A stretch of 49,577 bases of DNA from the IMG/VR virus record IMGVR_UViG_3300037070_001864, positions 1 to 49,577 of that record; one strand, 5' to 3'. Position 1 is the first letter of the stretch; each line of letters opens with the position of its first letter. Positions 6,328 to 14,191 of the stretch are shown piece by piece. The DNA comes from a virus. Below the pieces are notes generated by a model, which was not told where the DNA came from, ran no database searches, and saw only the letters and a program-made list of their open reading frames with translations. A program made the position numbers and the translations under genes.

Positions 6328-6400
6328 CGGGCTCTAGCTCATCTAGTGGAGCACCCGTCTGATAAGCGGAAGGTACGGGGTGCAAATCCTCGGAGCCCGA
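6328..6400 (+). tRNA. tRNA-Ile (GAT)
   Basis: Acceptor CGGGCTC/GAGCCCG, D arm GCTC..GAGC, anticodon loop CTGATAA, discriminator A. The T loop reads TGCAAAT instead of TTCAAAT (position 55 is G), and the first anticodon-stem pair is mismatched. Reads AUC/AUU. Confidence 0.85.
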
Positions 6401-6401
6401 C

Positions 6402-6478
6402 GGGCGACTGGCCAAACTGGTAAAGGTGCTGGTCTCAGAAACCAGAGATTCTGGGTTCGAATCCCAGGTTGCCCACCA
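6402..6478 (+). tRNA. tRNA-Leu (CAG) with a short variable loop
   Basis: Acceptor GGGCGAC/GTTGCCC, D arm with ACTGGTAAA loop of Leu type, anticodon stem CTGGT/ACCAG with loop CTCAGAA, T arm CTGGG-TTCGAAT-CCCAG, discriminator A, encoded CCA. The variable region is only AGATT, whereas bacterial Leu tRNAs normally carry a long variable arm. Reads CUG. Confidence 0.82.
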
Positions 6479-6479
6479 C

Positions 6480-6559
6480 GTGTAGGACCCCATGGCGGGG
6501 ACGCGGGCTGTAACCCCGTTGCCGAGGCACCGTAGGTTCGATTCCTACCCTGCACACCA
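6480..6559 (+). tRNA. tRNA-Tyr (GTA)
   Basis: Acceptor GTGTAGG/CCTGCAC, anticodon stem CGGG/CCCG with loop CTGTAAC, extended variable arm (TGCCGAGGCACC) typical of bacterial Tyr, T arm GTAGG-TTCGATT-CCTAC, discriminator A, encoded CCA. Confidence 0.88.
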
Positions 6560-6560
6560 C

Positions 6561-6632
6561 GTCTCTGTAGCTCAGACGGCAGAGCACTCGGTTGAAGCCC
6601 GAGGCGCCCAGGTTCGACCCCTGGCGGAGACA
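6561..6632 (+). tRNA. tRNA-Phe (GAA)
   Basis: Canonical fold: acceptor GTCTCTG/CGGAGAC, D arm GCTC..GAGC, anticodon stem CTCGG/CCGAG with loop TTGAAGC, T arm CCAGG-TTCGACC-CCTGG, discriminator A. Last tRNA of the array; the scaffold gene begins 70 bp downstream. Confidence 0.9.
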
Positions 6633-6702
6633 CTGCACCACCCCGAGGCCCTAGTACAGCGCGCGCCGCGCGCCGAGGCGATGGGTACAGGAGGTACGCA
6701 CC

Positions 6703-7596
6703 ATGGCCACACAGGCCGAGCTACGCGCCGCACTCGCAGAGGCGGTTGAGGACAGCGGATTCCCCACGGACGAGAAGGTTGCGGCCGACTCGTGGGAGGG
6801 CGAGCCGCTTGCAGTAGAAGAGGCAGCACCTGCGGCTGCCGACGAGGCAACGCTCAGTAAGGAGGAGGTCCCCGCGACTCCCGCAGCCCCCGAGGCCGAC
6901 GAGGTACAGGGAGAACTGCCGGACGAGTTCTGGGGAACGCCCCTGGACGGCATCCCGGACGAGCAGAAGCGCGCCATCTTGGAGCGCTTCGAGCAGGCTG
7001 AAAGCACCATCCACCAGCTACAGGCGAAGCTGGCTGTGAAGCCAGAAGAGCCCGAGGTAGCACCCGCACCCGAGTCAGAGGAAATCACGGACGAGGCCAT
7101 CGCCCTGGCGCTTGGCTACGACCCTGATGACCCCTACTCCAAGCCGACGGACCGCGAGTTGACTCTCGCGCGTACCCTCATCGACCTGGAGGACAAGGTG
7201 GACGGCCTCATCCGCAAGGACGAGGTGACCACCGTCGAGGCTCAGTGGAACGGCCAGCTCGACGAGCTGGAGTCCACGTACGGGAAGCTGCCGGGAGACC
7301 GTGTGCAGGTCCTGAAGTACGCCATCGACGAGGGCATCGTGTCCCCGTTCGAGCTGTACTTCCGTCTCACCGCCCCCATCAAGAAGGAGGTGGACGACGT
7401 GGTGACCGCCGCGCGCCGTGAGGCCGCGAAGCGCGCCGAGGCCGGGGGCACCAAGCCCCGAGCCACTTCGGCCGGTTCGCTCCCCATCGACGCCAGCCTG
7501 TCACTGCGCGACGCCACCAAGCTCGCCATGGCGGAGGCAGAGAAGGAGACCGGCTTCACGTTCAAGGGCATCTTCGGTCGCAAGCAGACTGACTAA
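6703..7596 (+). CDS. Capsid scaffolding protein
   Basis: A 297-aa, strongly acidic, Ala/Glu-rich protein directly before the major capsid gene. It has low-complexity acidic N-terminal sequence (residues about 25-70), a coiled-coil-like middle (about 85-115 and 150-185) and a basic, helical C-terminus ending in GRKQTD, the usual capsid-binding end of phage scaffolds. It would shape the procapsid and leave before or during DNA packaging. ATG 6703 is preceded by ACAGGAGGT (6689-6697). Confidence 0.85.
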   Translation: MATQAELRAALAEAVEDSGFPTDEKVAADSWEGEPLAVEEAAPAAADEATLSKEEVPATPAAPEADEVQGELPDEFWGTPLDGIPDEQKRAILERFEQAESTIHQLQAKLAVKPEEPEVAPAPESEEITDEAIALALGYDPDDPYSKPTDRELTLARTLIDLEDKVDGLIRKDEVTTVEAQWNGQLDELESTYGKLPGDRVQVLKYAIDEGIVSPFELYFRLTAPIKKEVDDVVTAARREAAKRAEAGGTKPRATSAGSLPIDASLSLRDATKLAMAEAEKETGFTFKGIFGRKQTD

Positions 7597-7628
7597 GCCG
7601 TAGCACGTCTACGGGAGACAACCCTGAA

Positions 7629-8687
7629 ATGAGCATCTACGCAGACCAGTTCGACGTACTGGTCACCACGACGCTCGACAAGGTTCGCCCCACCCTGAGC
7701 GACCAGATTTCCAACGAGAACATCCTCCTCGCGTGGTTGAACTCGAAGGCTCGCATCACGGTGGACGGCGGTACCGTCATCCGCAGGCCCCTGCTGTTCG
7801 CGTTCAACGACACGGTCGGTACCTACTCCGGTTACGACCTCATCGACGTGACGCCGCAGGAGGGCCTGGGCTGGGTCGAGTACGAGTGGCGCCAGCACGC
7901 CGGTTCCGTCACCATCTCTGGTGAAGAGGTGAAGAAGAACAGCGGCAGCGCTGCTCTCATCAACCTCCTCCAGGCTAAGATGGACCAGCTGAAGCTGTCC
8001 GTCGCGGACGACTTCAACGCCATGCTCTACGGTTCCGGCAACGGAAACGGAGGCAAGGACTTCAACGGCCTCATGGGCATCGTGTCGGACGGCAAGCAGT
8101 TCGGGTCCTCGGACACGGGCGCTGCACTGCCGACCGGCGCATCCGTCACGGACACGCACCTCGGCGGAATCTCCGCCGCGACGTACACGTGGTGGAAGTC
8201 CAACATCGTTGACGAGGCGTCCCCCGTGGACCTCACGTCCTTCGATGGCGTGGACAGCCTGAACAACCTGTACAACAGCATCCGTGTTGACCGCTCCAAG
8301 GTTGACATCGAGCTGACGACGCAGGCGAACTTCGAGGCATACGAGGCACTCGCCGTGCCGAACATCCGCTTCCAGTCGCTGAAGGCTGCCGACCTCGGTT
8401 TCGAGACCATCGCGCACAAGACGGCTGAGGTTGTGTTCGACCCGGACGTGCCCACGAGCGGCGCATGGAACGACGGCGACCACACCGTTTCGGGTGGCGG
8501 CGTCTGGTTCATGCTGAACTCGGACCGCCTGGAGTTCGTCCAGCACGCGGACTCGTGGATTTCCCCCACTGAGTTCGTGCGCCCGTACAACCAGGACGCC
8601 AAGACGGCGCTCGTCCTGTCGATGGGTAACCTCATCACGGACAGCCGTCGCTCGCACGGCATCGTGTACGCGACGACCGTGTCGTAA
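7629..8687 (+). CDS. Major capsid protein
   Basis: A 352-aa protein in the standard slot after the scaffold, followed by a strong hairpin terminator. Sequence character fits an HK97-fold coat protein: an N-terminal helical arm, the segment SGEEVKKNSG followed by a long spine-like helix (about residues 95-125), a Gly/Asn-rich loop (SGNGNGGKDFNGLMG), and a mainly beta C-terminal half. The T7-like order scaffold-capsid agrees. It forms the icosahedral shell. Codon use is strongly biased to C/G endings, as for a very highly expressed gene. Confidence 0.92.
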   Translation: MSIYADQFDVLVTTTLDKVRPTLSDQISNENILLAWLNSKARITVDGGTVIRRPLLFAFNDTVGTYSGYDLIDVTPQEGLGWVEYEWRQHAGSVTISGEEVKKNSGSAALINLLQAKMDQLKLSVADDFNAMLYGSGNGNGGKDFNGLMGIVSDGKQFGSSDTGAALPTGASVTDTHLGGISAATYTWWKSNIVDEASPVDLTSFDGVDSLNNLYNSIRVDRSKVDIELTTQANFEAYEALAVPNIRFQSLKAADLGFETIAHKTAEVVFDPDVPTSGAWNDGDHTVSGGGVWFMLNSDRLEFVQHADSWISPTEFVRPYNQDAKTALVLSMGNLITDSRRSHGIVYATTVS

Positions 8688-8695
8688 CCCTTGAT

Positions 8696-8719
8696 GGGAG
8701 GGGGCTTCGGCCCCCTCCC
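8696..8719 (+). terminator. Hairpin terminator after major capsid gene
   Basis: A perfect 10-bp stem GGGAGGGGGC / GCCCCCTCCC capped by a UUCG tetraloop. No U tract follows, but such GC-rich hairpins terminate or attenuate in Actinobacteria. It probably reduces downstream expression relative to capsid or protects the capsid mRNA 3' end. Confidence 0.75.
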
Positions 8720-8735
8720 ACTACAGGAGGTAGTG

Positions 8736-9194
8736 ATGGAAGAGGGAGAGGTACATCAGAACGTCATCCCCGCGGCCGAGATGCTCGACGAGCTGGTCGG
8801 AGACGCGGTGGGACGGTTCATGAAGAGCATGACCGGCAGCCCCTCGCAGGTCCAGCAGAAGCCGTTGACGCGACGTGAAGAGCGGGACCGGCAGCGCCAG
8901 GAGAACGGGCGCATCGCGCGCGAAGCCGCACAGCGGCGGGTGGCGCGGAAGATGGCAGTCGGCATCGAAGAGAGGGTGGCCAAGGCAGCGAAGCGCCTCA
9001 ACGGCGTGAACGTGGCCGGAGCCATCGACCTAATCCGGGACGCATCTGAGTCTGACCGCGACCTGCTGCTCATCGCAGAGAGGCACGGACAGAACCGCTC
9101 GGGCGTCCTGAAGCAGTTCGGAGCCCCGCGCGCAAGCGTGGAAACCGCCTACCTGGCGGAAGCGGGCCTAGCTAGCCCCGAGCATGGCCCATAA
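8736..9194 (+). CDS. Hypothetical protein after capsid
   Basis: A 152-aa protein, basic and helical in the middle (TRREERDRQRQENGR followed by Arg/Ala-rich sequence, residues about 45-85) with an acidic N-terminus. ATG 8736 follows AGGAGG at 8725-8730; the frame is open upstream through the terminator hairpin, which is not coding. Its place between capsid and decoration-like genes suggests a head-assembly or head-completion role. No recognised family. Confidence 0.6.
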   Translation: MEEGEVHQNVIPAAEMLDELVGDAVGRFMKSMTGSPSQVQQKPLTRREERDRQRQENGRIAREAAQRRVARKMAVGIEERVAKAAKRLNGVNVAGAIDLIRDASESDRDLLLIAERHGQNRSGVLKQFGAPRASVETAYLAEAGLASPEHGP

Positions 9195-9214
9195 GGGGTC
9201 GAGGAGCAAACAAC

Positions 9215-10177
9215 ATGGCAATCAAGTTCAAGTTCGTGGACCTGCTCACGGGTACGTCCCACGTCGGGGCGGGTGCGGCAACGGGCGAAGCCCGCGGCTA
9301 CATCAACCTCGGCAGCAACGGGGACTGCGGCATCGTACGGGCCATCGAGTTCAAGGGCGACGACGACGCCGTGGACAACAACGCGCAGTTCGCGCTGACC
9401 GACAGGGACGGCCGACAGCTCATGGCCGCTCGTGCCGTCGATGCAGGTGGCACCACGTCCGACGAGTACACGCAGCAGCAGAGCGCCATCGGCACCGCGG
9501 TGTCAGCAGTCTCGACGGTCGGCGTGCAGAACGCACTCGGCTACATCGAGACCGCGTACGCAGACGACAACGCTACTCGTGACCTCGCAGCAGACACCGA
9601 GGGTGTTATCCCGGGCGTGTTCGCTCGTGGTCCCATCCTGGTGACGCTCACCGCGGGCTCCGACGGCGACTGGCACCGTGTTGGCGTCTGGGTTGAGACC
9701 GGCATCAAGTACCGCTACGCGGACATCCTGACCGGCACCACCTACGACAACGGTGTTGGCGCGTCGACGGGCACGTTCGTGAAGAACATCGGGCTCGGCT
9801 CAACGTACGGCGAAATCCTCGGCATCGAGTTCAAGGGCGACGACGCCGACGTGAACGCGAGCACCACGTTCGCCTTCTCAGACGCTGACGGGCGCACACT
9901 ACTCCCGGCTATGGTAGTTGACGCGGGAGGTACGACGCGCGACGAGTACACCGACCAGGAGTGCATCATCGGAGCTACGGTAGGCGTAGCCTCCACGGTC
10001 GGGGACTTCCAGGTGCCGGGCTACGACCCGGGCCGCGTGTTCGACTCGGCGGGCGACGTGTCCGCCGCGACAGAGGGCAAGAACATGGGCATCTTCGCCA
10101 AGAGTCCCGTCACCGTGACTGGTGCTGCGGGTACCGACGGCGACTACTTCCGTGTTGGTCTGTGGGTGAGGGTCTAA
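9215..10177 (+). CDS. Two-domain decoration-like virion protein
   Basis: A 320-aa beta-rich protein built of two tandem copies of about 160 residues. Matching landmarks are FVDLLTGT / YADILTGT, IEFKGDD / IEFKGDD, LTDRDGRQL / FSDADGRTL, VDAGGTTSDEYT / VDAGGTTRDEYT and GSDGDWHRVGVWV / GTDGDYFRVGLWV. A one-domain relative follows at 11145. Abundant beta proteins at this position usually decorate the capsid surface. Its TAA stop overlaps the next ATG. Function is inferred from position and repeat architecture. Confidence 0.7.
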   Translation: MAIKFKFVDLLTGTSHVGAGAATGEARGYINLGSNGDCGIVRAIEFKGDDDAVDNNAQFALTDRDGRQLMAARAVDAGGTTSDEYTQQQSAIGTAVSAVSTVGVQNALGYIETAYADDNATRDLAADTEGVIPGVFARGPILVTLTAGSDGDWHRVGVWVETGIKYRYADILTGTTYDNGVGASTGTFVKNIGLGSTYGEILGIEFKGDDADVNASTTFAFSDADGRTLLPAMVVDAGGTTRDEYTDQECIIGATVGVASTVGDFQVPGYDPGRVFDSAGDVSAATEGKNMGIFAKSPVTVTGAAGTDGDYFRVGLWVRV

Positions 10178-11043
10178 TGGCGAACGTAGATAGCAAGCTA
10201 TTCAACACCACGGACCGCTCTCCGGCTGACCGCTCCAGCGAGAAGCCGAAGCGCGCACTCCGGGGGGCGGCCGGTGGCATCTACATCGGCCCGGTCCTGT
10301 CCACGGCAGCCATCGGGGACTCCTCCATCGCGCACGCAACCGGCGCAGCCGGTGGTGGCGTGGAGGACTCCACGGGCTACCGTGAGTCGGACACCTACAC
10401 GATGGGTACCGACGTGACAGCAGCAACCGCGCGCAGCACGGGTCGCACCATGTACCGCGCCGACGGCACGTTCGGCGGCTCGGTACCTGGTTACCCGGCA
10501 CAGCGTACGGGCCAGCGCGCGGCGGCGGCAAGCGGCTCCAGCCTCTCGGCTGAGGGCAACGCAGCGGCGTTCATCGACAAGCGGTCGAACATCTACGGCG
10601 ACGGTGGCGTCGCGCTCGGCCAGGCCGGGCGTGGCACGCGCGTCCTCGCAGGTACGGTTGTGACAGGCGGAGTAGGCCAGGGAACCCAGTCGGGTACCCC
10701 GCGCATCCCTCGCCCCACGGTCGAGGACTCGGACGCTCCGGCAGCAGGCGTGGTCGGCATCATCGCCGGTGACGACCTGTTCACGTGCGACCTGCACGCG
10801 GACGACATCACCGGCGGGGCCAACGGCCTGGCTGGGTGCACGGTCGTTGGGTACCTGCGCGGCAGCGACACGGACGAGGACTCCGGTGACCCGGTGTTCA
10901 AGGCGAGCTTCGACTCCACCACCGAGGCCAACCTCGTGACGGGTCTGGCGAGCGCCACCGCGTACGCGATGTACGTGCAGTTCAAGGACACGGCCGGGAA
11001 CCTCGGCCCCATGTCCGCCAGGTTCGTGAACACCACGACCTAA
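10177..11043 (+). CDS. Virion protein with C-terminal Fn3/Ig-like domain
   Basis: A 288-aa protein. Residues 1 to about 180 are Gly/Ala/Ser/Thr-rich and low in hydrophobics, probably extended or disordered. The last about 95 residues (from VEDSDAPAAG) look like a fibronectin-type III or bacterial Ig-like domain, with the closing pattern TGLASATAYAMYVQFKD then TAGNLGP. Such domains on phage heads and tails bind host-surface sugars weakly. ATG 10177 overlaps the previous stop; the frame is open upstream but not coding. Confidence 0.65.
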   Translation: MANVDSKLFNTTDRSPADRSSEKPKRALRGAAGGIYIGPVLSTAAIGDSSIAHATGAAGGGVEDSTGYRESDTYTMGTDVTAATARSTGRTMYRADGTFGGSVPGYPAQRTGQRAAAASGSSLSAEGNAAAFIDKRSNIYGDGGVALGQAGRGTRVLAGTVVTGGVGQGTQSGTPRIPRPTVEDSDAPAAGVVGIIAGDDLFTCDLHADDITGGANGLAGCTVVGYLRGSDTDEDSGDPVFKASFDSTTEANLVTGLASATAYAMYVQFKDTAGNLGPMSARFVNTTT

Positions 11044-11055
11044 CCATGCGCACTT

Positions 11056-11085
11056 CGAGCCAGGCCCTTGACTGGGCCTGGCTCG
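11056..11085 (+). terminator. Hairpin terminator or attenuator
   Basis: CGAGCCAGGCCC (11056-11067) and GGGCCTGGCTCG (11074-11085) form a perfect 12-bp stem with a 6-base loop, just after a stop codon. No U tract. It divides the late operon between the head-decoration genes. Confidence 0.75.
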
Positions 11086-11144
11086 TTGTGCACTAGCAGC
11101 GCGCGCAACCCGACAGAGCACTTACGGCGCGCTAGGAGACAGAC

Positions 11145-11579
11145 ATGACCATCAAGAAGAGGACCATCAGCACCATCACCATCGGCACCGACGGCGCGAC
11201 GACGACCGGCTCCAAGACGGTGTCGCTGGGCGCGGCCGTAGGGTTCGTACGCAAGATTGAGGTCAAGGGTGACGACGGCAACGTCGAGGCCACGGCCACC
11301 ATCCTCGTGACGGACGCCGATGGACGTATCATCTTCAGCGACTCGGGCCTGGACTTCGGGACGGACGACTCCACGTCGAAGCAGACCGAGCAGTCGTACT
11401 CAACGGTCGGTCTGGGCATCTACCCCATCGCCGTTGAGGCCGAGCACATCAACCGCGTCGGTACGTCCGACGCTGACATGGGTGGTTCCTACATCCCCGC
11501 CGTTTCACCGCTGACGGTGGCGCTGTCGTCCGGCACGGACGGCGACGTGTACCGCGTGCACGTGTTCGTGGAGGTGTAA
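11145..11579 (+). CDS. One-domain decoration-like protein
   Basis: A 144-aa protein homologous by eye to each half of the 9215-10177 product: VRKIEVKGDD, VTDADGRIIF, and the ending SSGTDGDVYRVHVFVEV align with IEFKGDD, FSDADGRTL and GTDGDYFRVGLWV. The N-terminus is Thr/Ser-rich. Probably an outer capsid or tail-surface protein. Start ATG 11145 follows CTAGGAGACAG. The two genes likely arose by duplication. Confidence 0.65.
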   Translation: MTIKKRTISTITIGTDGATTTGSKTVSLGAAVGFVRKIEVKGDDGNVEATATILVTDADGRIIFSDSGLDFGTDDSTSKQTEQSYSTVGLGIYPIAVEAEHINRVGTSDADMGGSYIPAVSPLTVALSSGTDGDVYRVHVFVEV

Positions 11580-11581
11580 CC

Positions 11582-12058
11582 ATGACCGCCATCCACAAGA
11601 GGGAGGTCACGCTGACCATCCCCACGGATGCAAGCGTGACCGCTCCGGCGAGCGCGCGATACGACGAGGAGGAGGTCCGGCTGACCCCGGCCCGCTCCTC
11701 GCGCGTCACGCAGCTGACGGGAGTGGAGGTCACGACCCAGATTGGGTCACCGGCCCTCACCATCCGTGAGCTGGATGTGGACGACGACACGGCGGAGACC
11801 GGCGAGCCGGGCTACGAGACCGAGACCTATCCCGGTCGGCAGCTGTTCTACGTAGAGCAGCCGGACGAGAAGGTGTACTGGCTCGTCGAGACCGAGAGCC
11901 GCGACCTGGCAGTGGACGAGGACGGCGCGGCTGTCTCGGCCCAGTACCGGGCACCCGTCGTGAACACGCAGGAGGTTGTGTGCGAGCTGACCGGCATGCC
12001 CGGTGACTCGCTCACGGTCGGCCTCATCTACGAGACCGCTGGCGACCAGAGGTTCTAA
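11582..12058 (+). CDS. Hypothetical virion protein
   Basis: A 158-aa acidic protein, beta-rich by composition, starting 2 bp after the previous stop with GGAGGTG overlapping that stop region. Contains many Asp/Glu and Thr/Val alternations typical of small structural proteins. Located between decoration-like and tail genes. Not recognised. Confidence 0.55.
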   Translation: MTAIHKREVTLTIPTDASVTAPASARYDEEEVRLTPARSSRVTQLTGVEVTTQIGSPALTIRELDVDDDTAETGEPGYETETYPGRQLFYVEQPDEKVYWLVETESRDLAVDEDGAAVSAQYRAPVVNTQEVVCELTGMPGDSLTVGLIYETAGDQRF

Positions 12059-12067
12059 GGAGACGAC

Positions 12068-13120
12068 ATGGCACATGGTACAGACCAGGCCATCGCGGGT
12101 CTCGGGGACGGCAGCGTCATCGGGACCGGCGGTAACGTGGCCGATGCAGACAACAGGCTCGCCGCCCTGGCGAGCATCTTCGACATCGAGGCGTCCGAGG
12201 TGGACGTGCTCGACACGGAGGGGTTCTACACCGGAACCGACGTGGAGGCGGCGCTCAACGAAATCGGTGAGTCCATCTCCAGCATCGCGGGCATCATCTC
12301 GGAGACCTCCGACGAGGTCCAGACCATCACCCTCTCGTCCTTCGACGAGGGCGACACGGTCAACTTCACCTTCAACGGTCACGAGTCCACTTCGGTGCTG
12401 ACGGCTGGAGCAGCCGGAGCGGCCACGGCCGCTGCGGTGCGCACCGCGCTCATCAGCGTCTCGGACTTCGCGGACGTGGAGACGGCGGACATCGTGGTGA
12501 CGGGCACCGGCCCGTACACGGTGACCTTCGGCGGGCGCTACGCCAACACCGACATGGGGGCCATCACGGTCACCTCCGGTACGGGCTCGGCTACGGGTAC
12601 GGTGGCTGAGACCACCAAGGGAGGGCAGCCTGCCACCCTGGAGACCTACCGCCCTCGGTTCTCGCAAATCACGGCTGACTCAGCCGCGAGGAACGCTACC
12701 ACCACGCTGGCGGACTCCGGCCTGACGGTCACGCTGCCAGCTGTAGGCACGTACGAGCTGGACGCAGTGGTCATGTACATCACGGCCGCTGCTGCCGACA
12801 TCAGCTTCAAGTGGGGTGGAACCGCAACGGTCACCGCTACCGTCGGTACGTCCGACATCGTCGCGTACCCGGGCGCGCTGGCTGGCGGGGACGGCTCGAC
12901 GCCGGGCCTCGGCATCCTGCTCCCGACCTCGTGGACCACGGAGTCTGAGACTCCGTTCGCGAACACGGGTGCACACACGGCAACGCCCGTGTACTTCAAG
13001 GGCATCCTCACCGCGACGGCGGTAGGCACCATCAAGCTCCAGTTCACGCAGGGCACCTCGGACGTCTCGGACACCAAGGTAAAGGCGGGGTCCTGGATGA
13101 AGGTTCAGAGGGTCGCGTAA
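12068..13120 (+). CDS. Minor structural protein, beta-rich
   Basis: A 350-aa protein. Residues about 30-75 contain FYTGTDVEAALNEIGESI, the same short helical repeat type (TGTDVEAAL-E) found four to five times in the fibre protein at 15049. Residues about 85-185 (SSFDEGDTVNFTFNG onward) and 210-350 look like two beta domains, the last resembling C1q/TNF-like trimerising fibre heads (VTLPAVGTYELDAVV and WMKV end). It is probably a trimeric head fibre or tail-associated protein. Start ATG with AAGGAGACGAC upstream. Confidence 0.6.
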   Translation: MAHGTDQAIAGLGDGSVIGTGGNVADADNRLAALASIFDIEASEVDVLDTEGFYTGTDVEAALNEIGESISSIAGIISETSDEVQTITLSSFDEGDTVNFTFNGHESTSVLTAGAAGAATAAAVRTALISVSDFADVETADIVVTGTGPYTVTFGGRYANTDMGAITVTSGTGSATGTVAETTKGGQPATLETYRPRFSQITADSAARNATTTLADSGLTVTLPAVGTYELDAVVMYITAAAADISFKWGGTATVTATVGTSDIVAYPGALAGGDGSTPGLGILLPTSWTTESETPFANTGAHTATPVYFKGILTATAVGTIKLQFTQGTSDVSDTKVKAGSWMKVQRVA

Positions 13121-13121
13121 C

Positions 13122-13448
13122 GTGGCGACCTACGTCTACGAGTGCGAAACAGGGCACCGTCTCCAGTCCACTGCGCATGGGCTGGAGCGGTGCCCTTCGC
13201 ACATGGCGCGCCTGTACCGCGACTACCGCGCGGAGAACGTCAGCATGGCCACCGTGCAGCTCCAGAGGGAGCGGGAGCGCGGCGGCTCCAGCGCGGTGCG
13301 GGACCTATTCCTGCCCACCGCCAAGGAGCTTGCGGGGCCCGGCGACCCGGACGGGTCGAAGGCCATCCGCGACTGGAACGACAACCACGAGCCGCGCGCG
13401 GGCAACAAGCGCCCGATGCGCCCTGAGTCCCCGAAGCAGGTGTTCTGA
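13122..13448 (+). CDS. Small zinc-ribbon-like protein
   Basis: A 108-aa protein from GTG 13122. The N-terminus MATYVYECETGHRL with a later CPSH resembles the short FmdB-type zinc ribbon (Cys-x3-His and Cys-x2-His). The rest is Arg/Glu-rich and helical, then Pro/Lys-rich. FmdB-like small proteins occur in phage head-tail regions without established role. It overlaps the following gene by one base (TGATG). Confidence 0.5.
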   Translation: MATYVYECETGHRLQSTAHGLERCPSHMARLYRDYRAENVSMATVQLQRERERGGSSAVRDLFLPTAKELAGPGDPDGSKAIRDWNDNHEPRAGNKRPMRPESPKQVF

Positions 13449-14188
13449 TGGACCTGGCAGACCTACGCCTCGAAGTGCGTGAGCGCGTGAATGAGCTGGT
13501 CGCCGACTTCTTCACCGACGACGAGGTGGACCGCGCCATCAACGAGGCCGTGCGTCGATTCTGCGCCGAGGAGAAGTGGCCGTTCCTCCTGACCGAGTGG
13601 GAGAGCACACTCGACGCGGACGACCAGGAGCTGACGCTCCCGTCCGATGTGTCCCTCACTCGCGTGTTCAACCTGTCCATCTCCGGCGGCACCCTGAGCA
13701 TCCCCCGGATGCTGGTGCGGGTAGACGGCAACGAAGGCTTCGCTCTCCGGCACCAGTACAGCCTGACCACCGGCACGCCGCGGTGGTACTACATCTCGCA
13801 GTCCAACCAGTCGGCCGACGAGGCACCGCCCGTGACCTACACGGCGAAGCTCATCCCTACGCCAGACTTCGACTACGAGGTGGAGGCGCAGTACATGGCC
13901 GTGCCCGTGCTGTTGACCGGGGCGAGCGACGAGCCCATGGTGCCGACCGAGTACCAGGAGGCAATCGCAGCCTGGGCCACCGGCAAGCTCTTCCTGAAGG
14001 AGCTGGGCATCAGCCAGAAGGCCAGCGAGCAGTTCTCCATCTACGCCAAGGTCCTGGAGCAGGCGCGCGCAGACCTGCGCTCGTTCAGCCTGGACGAAGT
14101 GGTGGCCTGGGGGCGTGAGCACCCCATCACCCACGGGGTGGGGTTCTACGGCGGAGCAGTCCGCCTGCCACCGACCCTCGGGGGGTAA
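13448..14188 (+). CDS. Head-tail adaptor (tail tubular protein A-like)
   Basis: A 246-aa protein. The N-terminus DLADLRLEVRERVNELVADFF..DDEVDRAINEAVRRFC is the hallmark helical segment of gp6/gp11-type adaptors that dock onto the portal ring. The central region is beta (decorated by an RWYYISQ segment), and the last third is again helical (ISQKASEQFSIYAKVLEQARADL). It would form the ring between portal and nozzle in a podovirus tail. Start ATG 13448 overlaps the previous stop. Confidence 0.8.
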   Translation: MDLADLRLEVRERVNELVADFFTDDEVDRAINEAVRRFCAEEKWPFLLTEWESTLDADDQELTLPSDVSLTRVFNLSISGGTLSIPRMLVRVDGNEGFALRHQYSLTTGTPRWYYISQSNQSADEAPPVTYTAKLIPTPDFDYEVEAQYMAVPVLLTGASDEPMVPTEYQEAIAAWATGKLFLKELGISQKASEQFSIYAKVLEQARADLRSFSLDEVVAWGREHPITHGVGFYGGAVRLPPTLGG

Positions 14189-14191
14189 CCC

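Noticed and set aside
5352-6641. Several open frames of 60-155 aa on both strands across the tRNA array
   Set aside because: They run through the tRNAs and repeat T-loop-derived words (GxRxSNP type); tRNA folds explain the sequence.
6659-6673. GCGCGCGCCGCGCGC as terminator between tRNA-Phe and scaffold
   Set aside because: Simple GC alternation with poor loop geometry; readthrough into scaffold and capsid is needed.
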